A DNA stretch of 5,839 nucleotides from Endomicrobium sp. (GTDB lineage Bacteria; Elusimicrobiota; Endomicrobiia; Endomicrobiales; Endomicrobiaceae), in assembly GCA_031277075.1 (NCBI GenBank), contig JAISLV010000040.1, positions 1-5,839 of the forward strand. The letters run 5' to 3'. The notes beneath the pieces were generated by a model that saw only the letters and a list, made by a program, of their open reading frames with translations, made no database searches and had not been told where the DNA came from. Both the position numbers and the translations under genes were made by a program. Positions 1-5,613 of the stretch are shown piece after piece. The first letter of the stretch is position 1; each line of letters starts with the position of its first letter.

Positions 1-181
1 CATGGTCGCCGTAATACATAGCTATCGCCGTTCTCAAAGCTCCTAAAGAAGCCTTTGTGGCGTTCTCGTTTGATTTTACTAATACGCTTGTAATTTTAGG
101 AACCGCGATTATTGATAAAATTACTATCACGGCTACGGCAATTAAAAGTTCTATCGCGCTGAAAGCGCCGCTATTTTTCAT
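1..181 (-). CDS. Type IV pilin-like (pseudopilin) protein, N-terminal part, cut by window edge
   Basis: The first 60 codons are visible, starting at the ATG at 179-181. The protein begins MKNSGAFSAIELL and continues into a long hydrophobic stretch (about residues 10-28). This is a class III prepilin signal: a short leader (residues 1-6), the first mature residue Phe7, and the conserved Glu at mature position 5 (Glu11). Prepilin peptidase (PilD) would cut and methylate there. The residue before the cut is Ala rather than the usual Gly, a substitution tolerated in some pilins. The hydrophobic helix anchors the subunit in the inner membrane before assembly into a pilus or pseudopilus. Residues 49-60 (ALRTAIAMYYGDH) resemble GspG-like pseudopilins. 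A Shine-Dalgarno GAGAAGGA lies at 191-198, 9 bases upstream. The gene follows pilT by 31 bases and is probably co-transcribed with it. Major versus minor pilin cannot be told without the C-terminus. Confidence 0.87.
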   Translation of the reverse strand, partial: MKNSGAFSAIELLIAVAVIVILSIIAVPKITSVLVKSNENATKASLGALRTAIAMYYGDH

Positions 182-212
182 TAAGATTAATCCTTCTCAA
201 AATTAAATTGGA

Positions 213-1289
213 CTATTTCTTTTTTATAAATCTGTTTGAAGCTATAAGCCTTTCAAGCTCTTCTTTATTTGACGTAAATTCCATAGCTACGTCTTTGCTT
301 ATTTTTCCCGCGGCGAAATTGTCGGACAAACTTTGGTTCATCGTCTGCATTCCCAAAGTCGAACCCATTTGGATTTGCGAGTAAATCTGTTCCGTTCTCA
401 TTTCGCGGATAATGCTTCTTATCGCAGGCGTCATAAGCATAAGTTCTGAAATTAAAACAAGCCCGTCGCCAGAAATGTGCGGAACAAGCTGCTGGCTGAT
501 TACCGCCTGCAAAGTAAGAGAAAGCTGCGAGCGTATCTGTCCCTGCTGATGCGACGGAAATACGTCGACCATTCTATTGATAGTAGACGCCGTATCCATA
601 GTGTGAAGCGTGGCAAAAACCAAATGGCCAGTTTCCGCTATAGTCGCCGCTGCGGCTATTGTCTCAAGGTCTCTCATTTCGCCGATTAAGATAATGTCTG
701 GATCCTGCCTTAAAACGTATTTTAAGGCTTGCGTAAAAGAGTTGGTGTCAGCGCCGACTTCTCTTTGGTTAATTATGCATTTTTTGTGATTGTGAATGTA
801 TTCAATGGGGTCTTCAATGGTGATGATATGTCCCGAGCGGGTCATATTAATGTGGTTAATCATTGAGGCAAGCGTCGTTGATTTTCCCGAGCCTGTTTCG
901 CCTGTAACTAAAATAAGTCCTTTTGGAATATTTACTATGTCGTATATTACGCTTGGAAAATTAAGCTCGTCTAAACGCCACATTTTTGTAGGTATAAGTC
1001 TTAACGCCGCGGCTACGGATCCTCTTTGCTTAAACACGTTCATTCTTATTCTTCCGATGCCTCTGACGCCAAAAGACATATCAAGCTCGCTGTTTTTTTC
1101 AAAACGCTTTATTTGTTCGTCGCTTAAAACGCTGTAAATTAATTCTCTGCTTGCGTCGGGGGTTAAGATTTGTTCTCCTGCAGGGGATATTCTTGAACTT
1201 CTTCTGTAGACAGGCGGCGCGCCTACCGTAATATGCAAATCTGAAGTTTTTTCTCCCATCTTTTCTATCAGCGTAACTAAATCGTACAT
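213..1289 (-). CDS. pilT: Type IV pilus retraction ATPase PilT
   Basis: The product is 358 aa, a usual PilT length. It is a cytoplasmic hexameric secretion ATPase (GspE/PilT superfamily) that powers pilus disassembly, twitching motility and DNA uptake. The N-terminal PAS-like region contains SDLHITVGAPPVYR (16-29), close to the classic PilT opening. The ATPase core has Walker A GETGSGKST (130-138), an Asp box IITIEDPIEYIH (155-166), Walker B DPDIILIGEMRD (196-207) and a His box TGHLVFATLHT (220-230). AIRSIIRE (289-296) matches the AIRNLIRE signature needed for retraction and separates PilT from PilB. TMNQSL near 316-321 is also typical. The ATG at 1287-1289 overlaps the end of coaD by 13 bases and has a strong Shine-Dalgarno. 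The pilin-like gene follows 31 bases after the stop. PilU is the main alternative, but the retraction signature favours PilT. Confidence 0.96.
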   Translation of the reverse strand: MYDLVTLIEKMGEKTSDLHITVGAPPVYRRSSRISPAGEQILTPDASRELIYSVLSDEQIKRFEKNSELDMSFGVRGIGRIRMNVFKQRGSVAAALRLIPTKMWRLDELNFPSVIYDIVNIPKGLILVTGETGSGKSTTLASMINHINMTRSGHIITIEDPIEYIHNHKKCIINQREVGADTNSFTQALKYVLRQDPDIILIGEMRDLETIAAAATIAETGHLVFATLHTMDTASTINRMVDVFPSHQQGQIRSQLSLTLQAVISQQLVPHISGDGLVLISELMLMTPAIRSIIREMRTEQIYSQIQMGSTLGMQTMNQSLSDNFAAGKISKDVAMEFTSNKEELERLIASNRFIKKK

Positions 1290-1777
1290 TTTAAAATCTC
1301 CTTCAGCCTCTTCTCAACGCATTTAGGCGCTAACCCGCTCGTGCTTCCCCCGAGAGACGCGATTTCTTTTACCATACTTGACGATAAAAAGGCGTAGGCT
1401 TGGTCGGGCATTAACAAAACAGTTTCTATTTTTTTGTTTAATTTTCTATTCATTAAAGCCATTTGAAACTCGTATTCAAAATCGGAAAGAGCGCGCAGTC
1501 CTCTTATAACGGTAAAAGAATTAACTCTTTCAAGGAAATGCGCAAGCAGCCCCGAAAAAGAAACAATTTCAACGTTTTTTAGATTTTCCGACGCTTCTTT
1601 TAACAATGATACTCTTTCCTGCAAAGAAAACAAGTGTTTTTTATTTTGATTTTCTGTTACCGCGACGATAATTTTAGGAAAAAGCCCCGAGGCTCTTGTG
1701 ATAATATCCAAATGACCGTTTGTCGGAGGATCAAAACTTCCGGGATAAACCGCCGCAACCGTATTTTTTGTATTCAT
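1277..1777 (-). CDS. coaD: Pantetheine-phosphate adenylyltransferase (CoaD / PPAT)
   Basis: The product is 166 aa (E. coli CoaD is about 159). It transfers the adenylyl group of ATP to 4'-phosphopantetheine, making dephospho-CoA, the penultimate step of coenzyme A synthesis in the cytoplasm. Visible motifs are YPGSFDPPTNGH (11-22), holding the nucleotidyltransferase T/HxGH-type signature TNGH. KKHLF (46-50) corresponds to the KKPMF-type substrate loop, and IRGLR (91-95) and SSSMVKEI (132-139) are the C-terminal nucleotide-binding elements. I start at the ATG at 1775-1777, because homologues begin just before the YPGSFDP motif. A reading from a TTG at 1810 would add 11 residues encoded by what looks like the promoter itself. 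There is no clear Shine-Dalgarno before the ATG, consistent with a leaderless transcript. The 3' end overlaps pilT by 13 bases. Confidence 0.96.
   Translation of the reverse strand: MNTKNTVAAVYPGSFDPPTNGHLDIITRASGLFPKIIVAVTENQNKKHLFSLQERVSLLKEASENLKNVEIVSFSGLLAHFLERVNSFTVIRGLRALSDFEYEFQMALMNRKLNKKIETVLLMPDQAYAFLSSSMVKEIASLGGSTSGLAPKCVEKRLKEILKCTI
1297..1303 (-). promoter_or_regulatory. Ribosome binding site of pilT, inside coaD
   Basis: On the minus strand this reads AAGGAGA, 7 bases upstream of the pilT ATG. It lies within the last codons of coaD, so ribosomes finishing coaD pass over the pilT initiation region, which suggests translational coupling. Confidence 0.8.
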
Positions 1778-1786
1778 AATGAAAAG

Positions 1787-1815
1787 ATTATATAAAATTT
1801 TCAACGACAAGTAAA
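1787..1815 (-). promoter_or_regulatory. Sigma-70-type promoter of coaD-pilT-pilin unit
   Basis: On the minus strand a perfect -10 TATAAT (1787-1792) follows a -35 TTTACT (1810-1815, 4 of 6 matches to TTGACA) with a 17-base spacer. The -10 ends only 9 bases before the coaD ATG. Transcription starting 6-8 bases downstream of the -10 would give a 5' leader of about 1-3 bases. The hexamers and spacing are read directly; promoter activity is inferred. Confidence 0.65.
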
Positions 1816-1841
1816 AAAGAAAGAAGAGCGGAAAACGCGGC

Positions 1842-1865
1842 TAGGCAAAGGCAAACGACAACCGT
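1842..1865. repeat. Possible fragment of the GGCAA-rich intergenic repeat
   Basis: In the recG-coaD gap, CTAGGCAAAGGCAAACGACA (1841-1860) followed by ACCGTC resembles the stretch at 4911-4952 upstream of the lipM-like gene (CTAGG, TTAGGCAACGGCAAAGACAA, then CCCCGTC). The match is gapped and low in complexity, so it may be a decayed copy or chance. The rest of this 103-base gap holds the coaD promoter and, on the minus strand, a pyrimidine-rich run at 1811-1830. Confidence 0.35.
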
Positions 1866-1880
1866 CTCTCTGAAATTTGT

Positions 1881-3980
1881 TTATCCTACGTTTATCAGTT
1901 TAACTTTTTGCGCAAAACGCAAGTTGATGAGTTTTTTCAATATTTGGTTTTGAGGAGCTTCTAGCTTAGGGTCTGTTTCTATCAATTTTTTGGCGGCGTC
2001 TTTAGCGAACTCAATAATGTCGGCGTCTTTTATTATATCTCCCGCTTTAAATTCGGGAAATCCATGCTGAACGGTTCCCATGAGTTCGCCAGGACCCCTC
2101 ATTTTTAAATCTTCTTCGGCTATTTCAAAACCGTTATTAGAGCGCGTCATAATCTCAAGGCGTCTGCGCGAGTTTTCTCCTTTTGCGCCGCCCGTTAAAA
2201 AGCAATAAGACCGTTTTTTGCCTCTGCCTATTCTTCCTCTAAGCTGGTGCAAAGCCGAAAGTCCGAAACGCTCCGCGTTTTGTATTATCATAACCGTTGC
2301 GTTTGGAACGTCTATGCCAACTTCTATAACCGTCGTTGAAATCAAAACGTCGTATTGCTTATTTTTAAATTTCTCCATAGTTTCGCGTTTTTCTTCCGCT
2401 TTCATTTTCCCGTGCAAAAGCCCGACTTTAAAATCTTTAAAATAACTTTGCGAAAGTTTTTCAGCCTCCGCTGTCGCAGACTTTAAAGCGAGCTTATCGC
2501 TTTCGTCTATTAACGGATAAACTATATACGCTTGCGAGCCGTCTTTTAGCTCTTTTATAGTTTTGTTATAGGCTGCGTTTTCATTTGTATAAAAAGTTTG
2601 CGCAGGAATTCTGCCTTTGGGCAATTCGTCGATTACCGTCATATCCATTTCGCCGTAGACCGTCATTGCAAGCGCGCGCGGTATGGGAGTGGCGGTCATC
2701 ATTAAAATATCCGGCGTCTCGCCTTTGCCTGCGGCGGCGTATTTTTGCATAACGCCGAAACGCTGCTGTTCGTCAACTATAATCAAAGTCAAATTTTTAA
2801 ATTTTACGCGCTCTTGCATAAGAGAATGCGTCCCGACGACTATTTGATACCGCCCGTTTTCAATGCCGAAAAGAATTTCTTCGCGTTCCTTTTTGTTTTT
2901 CAGCGTCTGAGAAGTCGCAAGCGCGATATTTACTGGCAAACCGTCAAGCATATTTGAAATTGTAAAATAATGCTGCTGGGCTAAAATATCCGTCGGAGCG
3001 GCTATCATCGCCTGAAACCCGTTTTCAACGGCAAGCAAAGCCGCGCTCAAAGCCGCGACGGTCTTTCCCGAACCGACATCCCCCATCAGCAGCCTGTTCA
3101 TTTGATAAATACCCTGCATATCTTTAAAAATTTCGTTAATAGCTTTTTTCTGCGCTCTAGTAAATTCAAAAGGCAATTTGTTTTTAAACGGAGTAAGCAG
3201 CGTTTTAAATATTTCATATTTTTGTCTTTTTGGAATTTTGTAAGTTTCGTTCCTAGATAATTCAAGAGCCGTTTCCAAGACAAAAAATTCCTGTATCGCC
3301 AAAGAACGCCTTGCGTTTTCGGCTTCGTCTAAATCTTTAGGATAATGGATTTTTTTCAGCGCTTGCAAAGAATCTATTTTAGGAAGATTTTCAAATTGCG
3401 GGATAATTTCTGAAATATCAAAATAATTTAACGACGGCAAAGTTAAAACTTCTTTCACCGCGTTTCTTACAATTTTTTGGCTCAAGCCTTCGGTCAGCGG
3501 ATACACTGGAATAATTTTATTAAACAGCGACGCCGCAGAGTTTGGAGAGTCAACGGCTTCATAGTCGTTGACGGCTATAAATCTTGCGCCTATTTCCACT
3601 TTGCCTTCGCCGTAAATATAGGCGAATTTCCCCTCTTGGAAAGATTTTTTAATCGTTGAAAAAACGTCTATTTTAGAATAAGGGCTTTTTTGTCTAAAAA
3701 ACCTCGCGTAAGCCATAGAACTTTCGTCAAAAATTTCAATATCTAAAATATACAGTCCGCGCGAAAGTTTCCTTTCGTAAAATTTTCCTATGCGTCCGAA
3801 AACGCAAGAAGTTTGCCCGTAAATTTGCCTTATAGGAACGCATTGCGTCCTGTCTTGATACTGCGCGGGAAAAAGCGTAAGCAAGTCATATACAGTTTTA
3901 ACGCCAAGCCGCAAAAACGCCGCCGCCCTTTTAGCGCCTATCCCCTTAATATACTGAACTTCGCTGTCAAGCGTAAGCAT
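1881..3980 (-). CDS. recG: ATP-dependent DNA helicase RecG
   Basis: The product is 699 aa, full length for the family (E. coli 693). RecG is a double-strand DNA translocase that remodels stalled replication forks and branch-migrates recombination intermediates. The N-terminus has the helix-hairpin-helix-like IKGIGAKRAAAFLRLGV (11-27) and an OB-fold wedge (about 50-140) that grips the fork. Helicase motifs follow: Walker A GDVGSGKT (300-307), the DEQQ box (403-406, followed by RFGV), TATPIPRALAM (429-439), LLHGKMK (521-527), STTVIEVGIDVPNA (548-561) and QLRGRIGRG (579-587). The C-terminal part has the RecG-specific DLKMRGPGELMGTVQHG (624-640). The ATG at 3978-3980 is preceded by a modest AGGA 8 bases upstream. 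No key residue is missing. Position 406 is Gln where E. coli has His, which is common in the family. It is separated from coaD by 103 bases and from the upstream lipM-like gene by a repeat with a terminator, so it probably has its own promoter, which I could not place convincingly. Confidence 0.97.
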   Translation of the reverse strand: MLTLDSEVQYIKGIGAKRAAAFLRLGVKTVYDLLTLFPAQYQDRTQCVPIRQIYGQTSCVFGRIGKFYERKLSRGLYILDIEIFDESSMAYARFFRQKSPYSKIDVFSTIKKSFQEGKFAYIYGEGKVEIGARFIAVNDYEAVDSPNSAASLFNKIIPVYPLTEGLSQKIVRNAVKEVLTLPSLNYFDISEIIPQFENLPKIDSLQALKKIHYPKDLDEAENARRSLAIQEFFVLETALELSRNETYKIPKRQKYEIFKTLLTPFKNKLPFEFTRAQKKAINEIFKDMQGIYQMNRLLMGDVGSGKTVAALSAALLAVENGFQAMIAAPTDILAQQHYFTISNMLDGLPVNIALATSQTLKNKKEREEILFGIENGRYQIVVGTHSLMQERVKFKNLTLIIVDEQQRFGVMQKYAAAGKGETPDILMMTATPIPRALAMTVYGEMDMTVIDELPKGRIPAQTFYTNENAAYNKTIKELKDGSQAYIVYPLIDESDKLALKSATAEAEKLSQSYFKDFKVGLLHGKMKAEEKRETMEKFKNKQYDVLISTTVIEVGIDVPNATVMIIQNAERFGLSALHQLRGRIGRGKKRSYCFLTGGAKGENSRRRLEIMTRSNNGFEIAEEDLKMRGPGELMGTVQHGFPEFKAGDIIKDADIIEFAKDAAKKLIETDPKLEAPQNQILKKLINLRFAQKVKLINVG

Positions 3981-4078
3981 TTGAATATTCCTATTAAATT
4001 TTTCGTTTAATTCTAATTTCCAAAAATTTGAATAAAACTAAAAAGCGGGCAAGCAAACGGATGAGTTAACCTCTTTTT
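3981..4078. other. recG upstream region, no clear promoter
   Basis: This AT-rich leader holds the recG Shine-Dalgarno and several weak -10-like hexamers (for example TTTAAT and TAGAAT on the minus strand), none with a convincing -35 at 16-18 bases. Beyond position 4078 the R1 repeat begins. Confidence 0.4.
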
Positions 4079-4198
4079 GCCGTCTGCCGCCGCCCGTCGC
4101 CCTGAATTTATTTCAGGGTCTGCCTTTGCCTTTTTCAAGCCGCAACGCCCCGCGCAACCAATAAAAAAGCAGCCAATTACTCTGCCCAACTGACCGCT
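4079..4198 (-). repeat. Repeat R1, 120-base unit just downstream of the lipM-like gene
   Basis: R1 aligns without gaps to R2 (5035-5154), about 98 of 120 bases identical by hand count. Read on the minus strand it starts 2 bases after the lipM-like stop codon, with a terminator hairpin and T-run, then ATTGG, a GCGCG segment, a GGCAAAGGCAGA stretch, and a palindrome at 4099-4119. The palindrome arms are GCCCTGAA and TTCAGGGT around the loop TTTAT. The outermost pair is G-T here but A-T in R2 and R3. The palindrome plus the adjoining TCTGCCTTTGCC is invariant among the three copies apart from that base. Confidence 0.88.
4163..4198 (-). terminator. Intrinsic terminator of the lipM-like gene (within R1)
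   Basis: In minus-strand RNA the arms 4198-4190 (AGCGGUCAG) and 4176-4168 (UUGGCUGCU) form 9 pairs around a 13-base loop, directly followed by a run of U (4168-4163). Three pairs are G-U wobbles, which would be A-C mismatches on the plus strand, so the structure is directional. It lies within 3 bases of the stop codon. The wobbles make it weaker than the copy behind the MGMT-like gene. Confidence 0.68.
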
Positions 4199-4200
4199 GT

Positions 4201-4845
4201 TTATTTAAAATTCCACTTATCGTTTGCGTATTTTTCTTTTGCAATTGTTTCGGCAATTTTTATTTCGTCTTCCGTAAAATCTTTTGACAAAATTTCCAAA
4301 TTCATAAAATCGGCAAGTTCTTTGGCAAAAATATTATGAAATATTTTTTTTTGTTTTTCTGAAAGCGGTATATGTATAGAACCTTGAACCAAAATCTTGT
4401 TTCCCCGCCTGCGCATACATGAACCGACTACTTTGCGCCCTTGATACATTAAATCGCTTTCGCATAAAGTCTGCACGCAAATATTATTTGCCGCGCCCGT
4501 CTTATTTTCCAAAAATGAAGTTTCAAAACCAATTTCAGAAACAGCTTTCCGTATAGCTGTATGCAAAGTTTTATATGTCTCGTTTTCATTATAAACAAAA
4601 CGCCAACATTCTGAAGAAGATATAAAACTGTAAGAAATGTCGTCTTTATGATTAACGGTAAGCCCGCCCGTAAGACGGCGAACGCCGCCGCAATTATTTT
4701 TTTGAAAATATCCGACGGTAGTATATCCTTTATCCCAAGTATAAGTTCTTAAAACCGCCCCGCCGTTAAAAGCCTCAAACAAAACTTCGTCTAAAGCCAT
4801 ATTCATAGCCGCCGAACGCGGCGCATATTCAATCAATCGCAACAT
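4201..4845 (-). CDS. lipM: LipM/LplA-family octanoyltransferase or lipoate-protein ligase
   Basis: The 214 aa product belongs to the biotin/lipoate protein ligase fold. Family features are NMALDE (15-20), VGYFQK (44-49), the glycine-rich RRLTGG (56-61, usually RRPTGG), SYSFI (71-75), GRKVVGS (136-142) with the acyl-adenylate-contacting Lys138, QGSIHIP (154-160) and a C-terminal KYANDKWNFK (205-214). From memory, the closest pattern is Bacillus LipM, which moves octanoyl groups from acyl carrier protein to GcvH. Cys123 lies 13 residues before the GRK motif, where LipM has its catalytic Cys. That favours octanoyltransferase over ATP-dependent ligase, but the symbol is provisional. At 214 aa it is clearly shorter than LipM (about 278), with loops missing before RRLTGG and after QGSIHIP. 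The ATG at 4843-4845 has only a weak AGGG upstream. The gene is flanked on both sides by repeats like those around the MGMT-like gene. Confidence 0.85.
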   Translation of the reverse strand: MLRLIEYAPRSAAMNMALDEVLFEAFNGGAVLRTYTWDKGYTTVGYFQKNNCGGVRRLTGGLTVNHKDDISYSFISSSECWRFVYNENETYKTLHTAIRKAVSEIGFETSFLENKTGAANNICVQTLCESDLMYQGRKVVGSCMRRRGNKILVQGSIHIPLSEKQKKIFHNIFAKELADFMNLEILSKDFTEDEIKIAETIAKEKYANDKWNFK

Positions 4846-4856
4846 ATAAATACCCT

Positions 4857-4881
4857 AAAAGATGCATAGATGCATGGAAAC
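4857..4881 (-). repeat. Leader motif shared with the MGMT-like gene, copy 1
   Basis: This 25-base segment ends 11 bases upstream of the lipM-like ATG and matches 5628-5652, upstream of the MGMT-like ATG, at 23 of 25 positions. On the minus strand it contains GTTTCCATGC and then CTATGCATC. Here it includes two ATGCAT palindromes. TATGCA could serve as a weak -10 box, but no -35 is evident, so a promoter role is only a possibility. Confidence 0.7.
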
Positions 4882-4889
4882 GACAAAAA

Positions 4890-4921
4890 AGCAGCTAAGA
4901 AGTTAAGCAGCTAGGAAGTTA
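4890..4921. repeat. 16-base direct tandem repeat, two copies
   Basis: AGCAGCTAAGAAGTTA is followed immediately by AGCAGCTAGGAAGTTA, 15 of 16 bases identical. It lies between the leader motif and the S1 module and may reflect replication slippage. Confidence 0.85.
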
Positions 4922-4942
4922 GGCAACGGCAAAGACAAACTG

Positions 4943-5014
4943 CAACCCCGTCAGACTGGGACACTGTCCCCGCCTGCCGCCCCTTTTGCAAAAAGGGAAA
5001 TTAACGGCAAACGG
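4943..5014 (+). repeat. Hairpin module S1 (related to 5722-5779)
   Basis: S1 shares with S2 (5722-5779) the order CCCCGTCA, CTGCC, a CCTTTT/AAAAGG hairpin, then AATTAACGGCAAA. The S1 hairpin pairs CCCTTTT (4981-4987) with AAAAGGG (4991-4997). S1 has about 14 extra bases that contain the near-perfect palindrome GGGACACTGTCCC (4958-4970), absent from S2. There is no T-run on either strand after the hairpin, so it is not a standard terminator. Confidence 0.65.
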
Positions 5015-5039
5015 TAAATACGGATTATTTTTTTGCCGT
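5004..5039. repeat. 8-base inverted repeat joining S1 to R2
   Basis: ACGGCAAA (5004-5011) is the exact reverse complement of TTTGCCGT (5032-5039), with 20 bases between. The left arm belongs to S1 and the right arm to the start of R2, so this marks the junction of two oppositely oriented repeat modules. Confidence 0.6.
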
Positions 5040-5154
5040 CTGTCATCGCTTGTCACCCTGAATTTATTTCAGGGTCTGCCTTTGCCTTTCCCAAGTTGTC
5101 CCGCCACGCGCAACCAATAAAAAAGCAGTCAATTCATCCGTCCCACTGACTACT
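5035..5154 (-). repeat. Repeat R2, 120-base unit
   Basis: R2 is directly tandem with R3 (5155-5274), about 109 of 120 bases identical by hand count. It carries the palindrome at 5055-5075 (arms ACCCTGAA and TTCAGGGT, loop TTTAT) and its own terminator-like hairpin. Unlike R1 and R3 it does not abut a gene. Confidence 0.92.
5119..5154 (-). terminator. Terminator-like hairpin in R2 (no gene attached)
   Basis: In minus-strand RNA the arms 5154-5146 and 5132-5124 form 9 pairs, two of them G-U, followed by U6 (5124-5119). It lies 120 bases behind the R3 terminator and would act as a second stop for transcripts leaving the MGMT-like gene. Confidence 0.6.
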
Positions 5155-5274
5155 GCCGTCTGTAGTCGCTTGTCACCCTGAATTTATTTCAGGGTCTGCC
5201 TTTGCCTTTCCCAAGTTGTCTCGCCACGCGCGACCAATAAAAAAACGGTCAATTCATCCGTCCCCTTGACCGCC
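5155..5274 (-). repeat. Repeat R3, 120-base unit just downstream of the MGMT-like gene
   Basis: R3 starts 2 bases past the MGMT-like stop codon on the minus strand, the same offset as R1 after the lipM-like gene. The palindrome is at 5175-5195, with the terminator at the gene-proximal end. The segment 5171-5206 is repeated in inverted orientation at 5660-5695 on the other side of the gene (29 of 36 bases identical). Confidence 0.92.
5239..5274 (-). terminator. Intrinsic terminator of the MGMT-like gene (within R3)
   Basis: In minus-strand RNA CGGUCAA (5272-5266) pairs perfectly with UUGACCG (5252-5246) around a 13-base loop, extendable by two G-U pairs, and runs straight into U7 (5245-5239). 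The stem starts 4 bases after the stop codon. This is the strongest of the three terminator copies. Confidence 0.82.
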
Positions 5275-5276
5275 AT

Positions 5277-5606
5277 TTACGCAAGAGTGAGTTTTGCATT
5301 TTTCATTGTTTCTTTTTCGTATTTGAGCATTTTCTCTTTTAATTTTATCCCGCCTGCCGCGCTAAAACCGCCCATTTTTCCATCGGAACGGATAACTCTG
5401 TGGCAAGGAACTATCGGAGCGAAAGGGTTTTTGCTCAAAGCCGTCCCTACGGCTCTTGCGGCATTAGGCGAACCGATTTTTGCCGCAAGTTTAGCGTAGG
5501 TCAAAGTTTTGCCTGCGGGAATATCCGCGCACGCTTTCCAAACCTTAACGTAAAACGGCGGATAGATTTTCATTTTCTCTAAAATACTTTTTGGAAGTTT
5601 GCTCAT
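5277..5606 (-). CDS. MGMT-family methylated-DNA--protein-cysteine methyltransferase, single domain
   Basis: The 109 aa product is the DNA-binding and active-site domain of the Ada/Ogt/MGMT family. These proteins take alkyl groups from O6-alkylguanine onto their own cysteine, a one-use repair reaction. PCHRV (67-71) holds the acceptor Cys68. Asn60, His69 and Glu97 fit the usual Asn-His-Glu network, although the Glu is two residues further from the Cys than in E. coli Ogt. Arg51 in ARAVG is the base-flipping arginine finger. GKTLTYAKLA (32-41) belongs to the recognition-helix region. The N-terminal domain of Ogt-length proteins (about 170 aa) is absent. The size recalls alkyltransferase-like proteins, but those normally lack the Cys, so a working minimal enzyme is more likely. 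I chose the ATG at 5604-5606, which has AAGGAG 7 bases upstream. A longer reading to 5657 would translate the leader repeat. A terminator follows directly. Confidence 0.88.
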   Translation of the reverse strand: MSKLPKSILEKMKIYPPFYVKVWKACADIPAGKTLTYAKLAAKIGSPNAARAVGTALSKNPFAPIVPCHRVIRSDGKMGGFSAAGGIKLKEKMLKYEKETMKNAKLTLA

Positions 5607-5613
5607 TTTATCG

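Larger units (their letters stand above)
4846..5276. other. 431-base intergenic region built from repeats, no gene seen
   Basis: Between the MGMT-like stop and the lipM-like start I see no credible coding sequence. Left to right it holds the leader motif (4857-4881), a 16-base tandem pair (4890-4921), the hairpin module S1 (4943-5014), a bridging inverted repeat (5004-5039), and tandem 120-base units R2 and R3 (5035-5274) with their terminators. Confidence 0.8.

Noticed and set aside
477..1137. Open frames on the plus strand inside pilT
   Set aside because: They lie fully opposite a gene with complete family motifs, resemble no family I know, and are shadows of the minus-strand coding sequence. 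The same holds for plus-strand frames inside recG and the MGMT-like gene.
1778..1810. N-terminal extension of CoaD from a TTG at 1810
   Set aside because: The extra 11 codons overlap a near-consensus promoter and homologues begin just before the YPGSFDP motif, so the ATG at 1777 is preferred.
3098..3283. Alternative minus-strand frame of 61 codons inside recG
   Set aside because: It lies in another frame of an intact helicase gene and has only lysine/leucine-rich low-information sequence.
4902..4924. GTTAAGC and GTTAGGC, which fit the integron attC core site GTTRRRY
   Set aside because: No matching RYYYAAC partner or attC-like folded arms are present at the right spacing, the sites lie on the 5' side of the gene, and no integron integrase is visible.
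4980..4997. CCCCTTTT/AAAAAGGG hairpin as a terminator (also 5744-5763)
   Set aside because: Neither strand has a T-run right after the stem, and both copies lie upstream of genes rather than after a stop codon.
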